NCBI GenBank assembly: GCA_028284385.1
Contig: JANQRT010000045.1
Location: 150,197 to 214,196, forward strand
Source of the DNA: Opitutaceae bacterium
GTDB lineage: Bacteria; Verrucomicrobiota; Verrucomicrobiia; Opitutales; Opitutaceae
Length of the DNA stretch: 64,000 nucleotides
Reading direction: 5' to 3'
Shown here: piece by piece, positions 55,501 through 62,105 of the stretch
Layout: every line of letters begins with the position of its first letter
Position numbering within the stretch: the first letter of the stretch is position 1
The notes under the pieces: generated by a model
Databases searched by the model: none
What the model saw: only the letters and a program-made list of their open reading frames with translations
What the model was told of the DNA's origin: nothing
Made by a program: the position numbers and the translations under genes

Positions 55501-55771
55501 CGGAGGCTTCTATGAAAGCAAGCGTCTCTTCGCCTCGCAATTCACCACAGCCGGCCAGGTAAAGGAGAGTCCGGAAGGATCCGGTCTGCAGGCCTTTACC
55601 GATACTCGCCTGACCCTGAATGCGATGGTAAAATACGAGACAATGCTTTCCAATGATCGCGACCTGACAATCCAGCTCAACGTAGACAATGCATTGGACG
55701 ATGACGATCGCTACGGTCTCATCTACGCGCCTGGACTCTCCTGGAGGCTAGGAGTGGGCATGGGATTCTAG
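52544..55771 (+). CDS. TonB-dependent outer membrane receptor 3
   Basis: 1075 aa. The signal peptide ends near SSGQD, then DDVFELSPFTVDGSQDSGYR gives the probable TonB-box segment. Plug domain (about 40-190: KTPLTMEVLTQEFIEDTGAL, IKMRGFLTEASLRNGFRRQH, INIGRVEVLRGPSALLYGVG) and a long barrel ending in Phe (LGVGMGF). Its size suggests uptake of large oligosaccharides. It is divergent from xynB and precedes a GH26-like gene on the same strand, so it is the importer of the xylan-type locus. A hairpin at 55796 follows. Confidence 0.92.
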   Translation: MNPKIDHPNMRRAIAFFTPILLALVPISSGQDASDDASDDVFELSPFTVDGSQDSGYRATNSISAMRVNGELLKTPLTMEVLTQEFIEDTGALDLRESLQYSAGVLLQTQNDALEPDQFRDTGGVHNPEGATNNKTNTTIKMRGFLTEASLRNGFRRQHATDSINIGRVEVLRGPSALLYGVGNFGGIVNVMPKMPLAERRDSLALIVGSDGLFRGEFDTTGPLKSQGSGYRVTGVVEKRDDWLDQYSSDKVFIAPIFTYQASERTKFVFDFEYGKQKEEGTSFQSLRLPPVDSQFANEQQDRLETLDLISFPNRDRRTFRWSGDDTFIETEAGNALIQVDHKLAENLYIQAGYNYSFVDFDTRDITGAVVQGRGPVELQDSVQTQRVVNDGDDTEAPVVNGAVVEYRWRDQFQKDRRDQIRVDLNYKINAFGDSKLLSSTHELVAGFSYETLDRTNLELRSSDWNYKSPTDSSYFTFGTQGDGSPDTSMINWDNEISDVSNEGLYGIYQGRFFDDRLTLVGGARLDTSKNDVVFNDFLNDNLDTTTNSSDEETTYQFGANLEVVDGLALYGVYSEGLTPNWDGLRDSTGGVMAPTKAEAREIGVKFDIMKGKISGYISKFKIERTGVPRYFWFAPTTERQRFITNSDIVYRLDHYVANRSYVESGDSNEWFARPGDNLLLGGGDLRDILDQQGLSVDLESYGTTRTIQNNNRGSYLDSSLLTAVERQNLMDAIAVDGRDTLGNGGIRGSASSQFDAALATLSDDNPGNDAILFSKPKSAADNSITDAWKAYINLSTPEGAAFMDKIFAETEPDQTIWPGWLFEGIYDGNPRDLNINGAALDVSTPDGGATSANYTAVEDSSEGYEAEILFTPIENWQTRLTYSNVKRQLDKPLAFISYPYDDDERYWDRWTPWYFPNASWGLTGRLATDQYPGGSGSLPSRDTSDFVGFGYGVGQSLDDTPEHVYSLWSAYNFQDGVMKGITFGFGGFYESKRLFASQFTTAGQVKESPEGSGLQAFTDTRLTLNAMVKYETMLSNDRDLTIQLNVDNALDDDDRYGLIYAPGLSWRLGVGMGF

Positions 55772-55795
55772 GCATCCCTTTTGAAGTGACATTTA

Positions 55796-55830
55796 ATCTC
55801 GCCGTTTGGAATGCGCTCCAGCGGCGAGAT
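55796..55830 (+). terminator. Hairpin after TonB receptor 3 (weak terminator)
   Basis: ATCTCGCCG (55796-55804) pairs with CGGCGAGAT (55822-55830), with a further TGGA/TCCA inner pairing. Strong stem but no T-tract, so termination may be partial; read-through into the GH26 gene is possible. Confidence 0.55.
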
Positions 55831-55865
55831 CCCGTTTCGCCATCGTTTAAAAACCGAAAAGGTAG

Positions 55866-55886
55866 TGGCTAGCGTCCCGCTAGCCA
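55866..55886. repeat. Perfect 9-bp hairpin before GH26 gene
   Basis: TGGCTAGCG-TCC-CGCTAGCCA, ending 32 bp before the ATG at 55919. It could be an RNA structure controlling translation, or an operator. With the hairpin at 55796 it makes two strong hairpins in the 150-bp gap. Confidence 0.5.
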
Positions 55887-55918
55887 AAACTTTCCGGATT
55901 GTTAGACCTATAAATAAA

Positions 55919-56959
55919 ATGAATCGAATGATTATATCCCTCGCAGTAGCGATGACTGCTTCGGCAATTCCCTGCCAGGCCAACGATGACTTTGTCGAGC
56001 GAGCCTACTACGAGGCTCTCTTTGAACCCAAAGCGACCGTTCACAACGGCGCTGGGCAGGATACCGGTGTAGCTTTACGAAAAGGGCGCAAGAATTTGCC
56101 CGACGGCTTTCTTGAATTCGCAGAGGCGTTGGGCGAGGATCGCTACCCCATTTTATGGATGACCTATACGAGTCTGTCCCAACCCAGAAAGACGATCATA
56201 AGCTGGGGCAAACATGTTCGATCCAAACTCGAGGAAACAGGGCGCGAGGATGTCATGCCGCAGATTGGCCTAAACCTGACAGGAGGACATGACACTGGCG
56301 AAGGCCTTGACGAACTCATTGCCAAAGGCAAGTACGACGATCGCATCGAAGCCTTTTGCCAAGCTCTGGAGATTATCGATCGACCCATGTTCGTCCGCAT
56401 TGGATACGAATTCGAAGGCAGCTGGAATGGCTACAAACCGAAAAGCTTCATCAAAACTTGGATACGCATTACCAAAGCCATTCGTGAACGCGAGATACAA
56501 GCCGCTACCGTTTGGTGCTCTGCCGGAGGGTCGGCAGGACCGTTGCCGCTCAGCGCGGTTATGGCCTACTATCCCGGCGACGAATGGGTTGATTGGTGGG
56601 GCGTCGATGTGTTTTCGCCGGAGGAGATACCAACTGAAAAACTGAAAGAATTCTGCATCGAAGCCGGTAGAAGGAATTTTCCTGTCATGCTGGGAGAAGT
56701 CACGCCGCGCTACGTTGGCGTTATCGACGGAAAGGAATCCTGGGACAAATGGTTCGGACCTTTCTTCCAGTTCGTAAGGAGTCGCCCCGAGGTGAAGTCT
56801 ATCTGCTACATCAACTGGGATTGGGATTTCTGGGCCGAGACGCTCGGCTTCCAATGGATCGACTGGAAGGATTCGCGTATCCAAAAAGACGAATACGTTC
56901 TAAACGCCTATCGTAAAGAAATGAACTCGTCACTCTACGAACATTCGAAGAAAAACTAA
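55919..56959 (+). CDS. Secreted GH26-like endo-glycosidase
   Basis: 346 aa. ATG 55919 starts a signal peptide (MNRMIISLAVAMTASAIPCQA). The clan GH-A barrel shows acid/base Glu164 in VRIGYEFEGSWNGY (equivalent to the HExxG..W of GH26) and the nucleophile Glu260 in FPVMLGEVTPR; further INWDWDFW and WVDWWGVDVF features support a TIM-barrel glycosidase. GH26 covers beta-mannanases and beta-1,3-xylanases; the neighbour XynB makes a xylanase role attractive. It lies 147 bp downstream of TonB receptor 3. GH39 or another clan GH-A family cannot be excluded. Confidence 0.68.
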   Translation: MNRMIISLAVAMTASAIPCQANDDFVERAYYEALFEPKATVHNGAGQDTGVALRKGRKNLPDGFLEFAEALGEDRYPILWMTYTSLSQPRKTIISWGKHVRSKLEETGREDVMPQIGLNLTGGHDTGEGLDELIAKGKYDDRIEAFCQALEIIDRPMFVRIGYEFEGSWNGYKPKSFIKTWIRITKAIREREIQAATVWCSAGGSAGPLPLSAVMAYYPGDEWVDWWGVDVFSPEEIPTEKLKEFCIEAGRRNFPVMLGEVTPRYVGVIDGKESWDKWFGPFFQFVRSRPEVKSICYINWDWDFWAETLGFQWIDWKDSRIQKDEYVLNAYRKEMNSSLYEHSKKN

Positions 56960-56978
56960 GAATAGAGCGCTCTTTGCC

Positions 56979-58541
56979 CTACCTCGATAGTTCCTCTTCC
57001 AGCTTTTCCAGGGATTTGCCTTTCGTCTCGGGAAGGAATTTTTGCACGAGAATCAGACCGATGCAAGCCAGGCTTCCGTAGACCAGAAAGGCTCCGGCGG
57101 CCCCGATGCGCGACAGTTCCCAGGGGAAGACCAACTGCACTAGAAAACTGACACCGCTGTTCACAGTCCCAACCACCGCCATGGCCATGCCACGTATCCG
57201 ATTTGGGAATATCTCTGATAGCACTACCCACATGACTGGTCCGAGAGACACGGCGAAAGAAGCAACGAACCCAAGGATGCCGATCAGCACGATGACCGCG
57301 TTCATTTCTACGGCGGCTTTGATCAAGGCGGCTTCATTCTCCTTGGCCTTGCTCATTCCAAAGGCCTCTTGGATGGCCTGTTTAAAAGCGACATCGCTGT
57401 CGAAAATAGTGCTCTCCTGGCTACGCCAATCGTTAGCTGACGATTCATCTAGAATCGCCGCAACACTTGCAGTCTCCAATCGGTAGGTCGCCTTGCTAAA
57501 GCCGTAGGATGTTAGCAACATGCTGACCATGACGCCCGCCAAACCAGCCACCATCAGCGGTTTCCTGCCAATCTTGTCGATCAGGGCCATCGAAAAGAGA
57601 GTGAAAATGATATTGATAATCCCAATCCAAATGGCTTGAGCGAAAGCCGCGTCAGTACCCACACCACTTTGCTCGAAAATGCTGGGGGCATAGAAATAGA
57701 CCGCGTTAATGCCGGTGATCTGTTGGGCAATGCCGACGATGAAGCCCAGTATTAGAATAAATCTTACGCTTGGATTGACGATTGCCGATAGGCGATTTCT
57801 AAATGAATGGATGGCGGTTTTGGAGTGGAGCTGGATGTAGTCGATTTGCGCGACGGCGTAGATTTCTCCGCCAAGTTTCTTAAAGACGCGTGTGGCGTCA
57901 TCCAAGCGGCCGTTAAGAGTGAGCCATCGTGGACTTTCCGGTATAATCGTTAGCAGCAGCGTATAGGCTAACGCTGGTCCAAATTCCAAACCGAGCATCC
58001 AACGCCAGGCATTATCGTCGATACTCAGCTTAGCTACCCAGTCGCTTGATTGCTGGCTTAATTGAAGGATGGCGTAATTAGCAAAGTAGGCTGCAGAAAA
58101 CCCGATAACGATATTAAGTTGATTTATGGATACAAGCCTTCCTCTCTCCTCCATTCGAGCGATTTCAGCAATATAAATCGGGGCGATCATGAGGGAGCCG
58201 AAAGCCAGTCCGCCAATGAAGCGCGCCACCACAAGCGTTTCGTAGTTCGGAGCTAAGGCGGAAAAGATAGCAGAGATGGTATAGAGAGAAGCAATCAGGA
58301 TGAGTGTTTTCTTGCGGCCGATCACATCGCTCAACGGCCCCATGATAAGGGCCGCAAAAACCCCGCCTAGAGTTGGGGATCCTACCACCAGACCAAGCTG
58401 CCAATCGTTTAATCCAAACTCTGCGACAATAAAGCCCACTACGCCCGATATGACGGAGGCATCGAAGCCGAATAGGAATCCACCCAACGAAACGATGAAG
58501 GCGATTCCTAGAACGCCGCGATTGCCAGAGCTTGTTGCCAT
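56979..58541 (-). CDS. MFS sugar:proton symporter
   Basis: 520 aa, 12 membrane helices, sugar-porter family. Signatures: GGFLFGFDASVISG (helix 1), GPLSDVIGRKKTLI, RFIGGLAFGSLMIAPIYIAE, PESPRWL, QQITGINAVYFYAP and the helix-10 region WVVLSEIFPNRIRGMAMAVV. It would import a monosaccharide, probably xylose, with protons. A loop of about 60 extra residues between helices 9 and 10 (around QESTIFDSDVAFKQAIQEAF) is longer than in XylE-type proteins. It follows the PhyH gene by 38 bp and shares its upstream operator. Confidence 0.9.
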   Translation of the reverse strand: MATSSGNRGVLGIAFIVSLGGFLFGFDASVISGVVGFIVAEFGLNDWQLGLVVGSPTLGGVFAALIMGPLSDVIGRKKTLILIASLYTISAIFSALAPNYETLVVARFIGGLAFGSLMIAPIYIAEIARMEERGRLVSINQLNIVIGFSAAYFANYAILQLSQQSSDWVAKLSIDDNAWRWMLGLEFGPALAYTLLLTIIPESPRWLTLNGRLDDATRVFKKLGGEIYAVAQIDYIQLHSKTAIHSFRNRLSAIVNPSVRFILILGFIVGIAQQITGINAVYFYAPSIFEQSGVGTDAAFAQAIWIGIINIIFTLFSMALIDKIGRKPLMVAGLAGVMVSMLLTSYGFSKATYRLETASVAAILDESSANDWRSQESTIFDSDVAFKQAIQEAFGMSKAKENEAALIKAAVEMNAVIVLIGILGFVASFAVSLGPVMWVVLSEIFPNRIRGMAMAVVGTVNSGVSFLVQLVFPWELSRIGAAGAFLVYGSLACIGLILVQKFLPETKGKSLEKLEEELSR

Positions 58542-58579
58542 GAATGCGATTGATTAATACCTGCCGCCAGCCTACCCGT

Positions 58580-59302
58580 CTATGAATTTGCAACAGTCGG
58601 GACGCGTTCTTCAATCACCTGATTAATGGAAAACTGGTATCGCATGTTTCGATACACACAGACATCCGTCACCTCTGCCGGTATATTAGCTGGAGCGGAG
58701 CGGTAATTGGTGGAAACGCGATAGGCTCCCTTTACCGGCATCACGCGATGCCAGGTGTGCCCATGAAGCAGGATTAAAGTGCCCTTTTGTGGAAAGAATT
58801 CGAGCTGCCCGTCAAAGTCGACGTCAGGATCTCCAGCCGGAAGAGCTCCTCCCTTGTGGGTTCCCGGAACCACCATGATCTGTCCGCCAATTTCCGGAGT
58901 GATGTCCGCCGTGTAAATGAGGCGGTTCAGATTGAAGCGACCCATATCCTCTGGCGGACAGTCCTGATGCCAAGCCTGGCCGCAGGTACCTCGAGCGGAA
59001 AACATGACCATACTGTACAAGTTGTTCCAATCCTCGCCAAGGATCGATGCGGTCAGATCCGCAAACTGCTGAATGGAATCAATTTTATCGAAGGCCTCAA
59101 CATTCTCTCTCTGCGGAAACCAGGGAACGATTTCGCTTTTCGAGCGTTCCTTGAACTCGTCGTTCAAGACGGATTCGACCACTCCATTAAAGTGTTTTAG
59201 AATGTATTCGTGGAGCTCGTCCATCAGCTCCCATTCGAAGAAATTCTCCAGAACGAGATAGCCCTCCTCCCAGAAGCGTTGTTGAGCGAGTTTCAAGTCC
59301 AT
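58580..59302 (-). CDS. Phytanoyl-CoA dioxygenase (PhyH) family protein
   Basis: 240 aa, no signal peptide. The non-haem iron site is visible: His112-x-Asp114 (AWHQDCPPEDMG) and His185 (GHTWHRVMP), with the 2-oxoglutarate Arg195 (KGAYRVSTNYR). A cytoplasmic Fe(II)/2-oxoglutarate hydroxylase of unknown substrate. ATG 59302 is chosen over an upstream in-frame ATG at 59353, because that one lies inside a palindromic operator (59348-59363). First gene of the PhyH-MFS unit in the xylan-type locus; it may hydroxylate a sugar or a derived acid. Confidence 0.88.
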   Translation of the reverse strand: MDLKLAQQRFWEEGYLVLENFFEWELMDELHEYILKHFNGVVESVLNDEFKERSKSEIVPWFPQRENVEAFDKIDSIQQFADLTASILGEDWNNLYSMVMFSARGTCGQAWHQDCPPEDMGRFNLNRLIYTADITPEIGGQIMVVPGTHKGGALPAGDPDVDFDGQLEFFPQKGTLILLHGHTWHRVMPVKGAYRVSTNYRSAPANIPAEVTDVCVYRNMRYQFSINQVIEERVPTVANS

Positions 59303-59347
59303 ATTCCTTCCCAAATTACGCTTATCCAAAAGTAAAACAAGAAAATA

Positions 59348-59363
59348 GTGCATTTTAGTGCAC
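59348..59363. promoter_or_regulatory. 16-bp operator GTGCA-N6-TGCAC upstream of PhyH-MFS
   Basis: GTGCATTTTAGTGCAC, 15 of 16 bases identical to the minus strand of 52323-52338. It lies 46 bp upstream of the PhyH ATG. TAGTGCA also occurs as a direct repeat within it. Candidate site for the LacI protein at 49404. Confidence 0.7.
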
Positions 59364-59365
59364 TA

Positions 59366-59647
59366 AATATTTGCATGTTTCATCCGAAACTTGAAATCGG
59401 CTTTTGTAGCTTTTTGATAATGGATCCAATCCATCAGTCGTAAACTCGAACGGCTATTTCTCTCATGTTTCTAGCTGCGAAACTCGGGGAGTCAGATTTC
59501 GCTGAAAAGCTTGTTCAGTAGGGACTGGATCTGAACTGGTATTTGGCCATAAAATATAAAGAGCTCGCCCTGAAACCGTGGAAAAATACGTATCCAAAAT
59601 ATAGATCTACAACATGATCTGACTCCAGGGAAACCTGAAGAGGCGGA
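59366..59647. other. Intergenic region between PhyH operator and esterase gene
   Basis: No supportable gene or RNA. Contains the downstream end of the esterase unit and the promoter region of PhyH; no clear sigma-70 pair was found. Confidence 0.4.
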
Positions 59648-60457
59648 TTATTTCTTAAGGTACGCTTGCTCTTCGAGGTAGAGCAACATATCGCCGACGG
59701 TTTTATAGTAGTACGGATTTCCGCCATCGTCGTAGTTGAAAAACGCATGCCCCTGACCCTCATAGGCGATTACACGACAGTCGATACCATGACTCTTCAG
59801 TTTATCCTGAAAAAGATAAGCGTCGCTAATCGGGACGGTCGTATCCTCGATCCCATGCAAGATGAGCGACTGGGGCGCTTTTTCATTCACGAAATCCGTC
59901 GGATCCGAATCAGGAGTCGCTATGCGGTCTCGCTTGCCAACGGCTGGATTGAAAAGAATCGCCAGACGGGGAATTGTGGATACGCTAATGTCCTCTCCCA
60001 CCGCATTGAAACCGGGGAGAGTTGCCAGTGACGCTGCTAGATGCGCTCCTGCAGAACCGCCACCAGCCGCAATCCGATCTGGATCGATGCCGAGCTCCTT
60101 GGCATGCGTGACGACCCAGCGAAAGGCGGATTTAGCATCTTCGATGCACGGAGCAATGTCTCGATTGGTCCGATCTCCCGCGTAGCCGCGATAGTCTACC
60201 GAAATGGAAAACATGCCTCGCTTAGCCAGAATCTTGCCGTGCTCGAAGAATTGTCCCGCTTTGCCTTCGCGCCACCCGCCACCGTGATACCAAACGATGG
60301 CAGGGGCTGGTTCGGAGTGGTCGGAAGGTTCGAAAACGTGGAGCTCAAGAGACCTTCCATCGATTTCCTTGTAGACGTAAGAGCGAGGCTCCTCTGGTTC
60401 GGATCCCAAAGAGAGCATTGGGAAAAAGACCAGAAAAATGGAAAACGTTAAGCGCAT
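59648..60457 (-). CDS. Secreted alpha/beta hydrolase (carbohydrate esterase-like)
   Basis: 269 aa with a signal peptide (1-18). Oxyanion hole HGGGW (YHGGGWREGKAG), nucleophile Ser135 in GGGSAGAH, Asp in ILHGIEDTTVPI and His in GQGHAFFN complete the triad. The family (lipase/acetyl-xylan-esterase-like) hydrolyses short acyl esters, often on polysaccharides. It starts 11 bp after the PQQ gene stop, so cotranscribed with it. Confidence 0.9.
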   Translation of the reverse strand: MRLTFSIFLVFFPMLSLGSEPEEPRSYVYKEIDGRSLELHVFEPSDHSEPAPAIVWYHGGGWREGKAGQFFEHGKILAKRGMFSISVDYRGYAGDRTNRDIAPCIEDAKSAFRWVVTHAKELGIDPDRIAAGGGSAGAHLAASLATLPGFNAVGEDISVSTIPRLAILFNPAVGKRDRIATPDSDPTDFVNEKAPQSLILHGIEDTTVPISDAYLFQDKLKSHGIDCRVIAYEGQGHAFFNYDDGGNPYYYKTVGDMLLYLEEQAYLKK

Positions 60458-60468
60458 GATCCTTTCGC

Positions 60469-61800
60469 TTACTCGCCAATCGCAAACAAGGAATGTTGCG
60501 TTCTGAAATAGAGCGTCCCATTCGCGATGGCAGGAGTCGCCAGGCAGTTTTCACCCAGCTCGTTGGTAGCCAGCTCTTTGAATTCGGTTCCGGCTTCCAC
60601 TACCCAGATTCTGCCGGGCTCGCTAGTTACGTACAGCTTACGACCATCGGAAACGAGCGACGCGGTAAAGCCGCCTCCTGGCAATCGTTCGCTAAAATGG
60701 ATCTCTCCCGTTTTCGCATCGAAGCAAGTGAGGGTGCCGCGATCATCGCAGCCGAAAAGATTATCCCCCACCACTATGGGCGTTTGCATGTAGTTGCCTT
60801 TGCGAAAATGTACCCAGGCGATGGATTCATTGGTCTCGCGAATGTCCGGAGGCGTGATGTCTCCCTTCGCCTCCAATCGAACCGCTCGCATAGGTCGATA
60901 GATACCATGAGCGCTTGTAAAGTAAGCCAGACCATGGCCAATAATCGGCGTGGGAACGGGGATGTCGCCCCCGCCATCGAGTTTCCATACCTCTTCGCCA
61001 GTCGCGAAATCATAAGCTCCAGTGTGATGCCATCCATTTACCAATATTTGCGCTCGTCCTGAAACCTCAACTACAGCGGGAGTGCTCCAGGTGGGCACAT
61101 CGCTTCGAGACGTTCGCCAGATCTCTTCTCCAGTTGCCAGGTCGAAGACGGCAAGAAAAGAGTCTTTCTGCACGTCGCATTGCACAACGACTTTATCCTC
61201 ATGGATAATGGGCGAACTGGCGAAACCCCATTGAGCGGTAGGGACTTTGAAGTAGCCGGCATCCATTTCGCCCAGGTCCTTTTGCCAAATCAACGAACCC
61301 TTTTCATCAAAACAGAAGAGGCCTTCCGATCCGAATATCGCCACGATGTACTTGCCATCGGTTGCGGGAGTAGAGTTGCAATGGGTCGCCTTGGTGTGAC
61401 GCAAGCTGCGGGGAACGCCTTCGTGAGCCAGCGTATTGAAGAGGATTGAGCCGGATTTTCGATCAATCGCGAGCAAACGCCACTCGTGGCGTCCTTGATC
61501 GTCCGCCGCTCCGATATCTCCATACAGACCCACTTTCAGGTCCGCGCTTCCTGGACCGATAGCCGTCGTGATGAAAATGCGATCTCCCCAGATGATAGGA
61601 GCGGAATGAGCCAAACCTGGTATAGCCGTTTTCCAAAGGACGTTTTCTCCTGTTTCAATATTCCAGCTCACAACCGTCGGTTTGGTGGTATCCAATCCAC
61701 TAGCACGATGTCCCCGGAACTGAGACCAATGGGTTTCTTCCGCAAATGAATTGGCTAGGATCGCTACTGCTGCGAATACAATGAAGTACTTGGATTTCAT
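60469..61800 (-). CDS. Secreted PQQ-type beta-propeller protein
   Basis: 443 aa with a signal peptide (about 1-20, FIVFAAVAILANSFA). Repeated tryptophan-docking blades: HWSQFRGHRASGLDTTKPTV, WKTAIPGLAHSAPIIWGDRI, DLATGEEIWRTSRSDVPTWS, FATGEEVWKLDGGGDIPVPT, and CFDAKTGEIHFSERLPGGGF. PQQ_2/BamB-type propellers act as quinoprotein dehydrogenases or scaffolds; no clear PQQ catalytic set was seen, so a binding role is as likely. First gene of an operon with the esterase (11 bp gap). The upstream in-frame extension to 61824 is less likely than ATG 61800. Confidence 0.88.
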   Translation of the reverse strand: MKSKYFIVFAAVAILANSFAEETHWSQFRGHRASGLDTTKPTVVSWNIETGENVLWKTAIPGLAHSAPIIWGDRIFITTAIGPGSADLKVGLYGDIGAADDQGRHEWRLLAIDRKSGSILFNTLAHEGVPRSLRHTKATHCNSTPATDGKYIVAIFGSEGLFCFDEKGSLIWQKDLGEMDAGYFKVPTAQWGFASSPIIHEDKVVVQCDVQKDSFLAVFDLATGEEIWRTSRSDVPTWSTPAVVEVSGRAQILVNGWHHTGAYDFATGEEVWKLDGGGDIPVPTPIIGHGLAYFTSAHGIYRPMRAVRLEAKGDITPPDIRETNESIAWVHFRKGNYMQTPIVVGDNLFGCDDRGTLTCFDAKTGEIHFSERLPGGGFTASLVSDGRKLYVTSEPGRIWVVEAGTEFKELATNELGENCLATPAIANGTLYFRTQHSLFAIGE

Positions 61801-62105
61801 ATTGATCAAAGATTTAGTTCTCAAATGGGCAAAGCTTATCGACGGAATTCGATTACTCTATGTATCCATATATCCAATTCAAAAAACGCTTGTTAGCGTA
61901 TTTTGGTTCTTAAACGAATTATATCATTATATATTCAGATCAAGACTAAGGTGCCCATTTCCAGCTATATTTGGCATATGAATCGAAAATCTTGACAATC
62001 CATCACCCCTGCCAATCATCGAGCTTGAGCTCGCAACCTAAAACACGTCACTTTCAGTTTTCCTTGTGTGACAAAACGTGTCCAGAGCGAAGAAAACCGC
62101 CGTTT
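61801..62105. other. AT-rich intergenic region
   Basis: No gene seen. The AT-rich stretch around 61910-61940 is the probable promoter region of the minus-strand PQQ gene. An open frame of 76 codons on the plus strand (61751-61981) lacks any domain or ribosome binding site. Confidence 0.4.

Noticed and set aside
56960..56976. AGAGCGCTCT palindrome between the GH26 and MFS stops as a bidirectional terminator
   Set aside because: Arms too short without a loop and no T-tract on either strand; not supportable.
61751..61981. 76-codon plus-strand frame upstream of the PQQ gene
   Set aside because: Lies antisense to the PQQ signal peptide and in AT-rich promoter sequence; no support.
61990..62015. 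TTGACA resembling a -35 box
   Set aside because: No matching -10 at the right distance and no plus-strand gene downstream.
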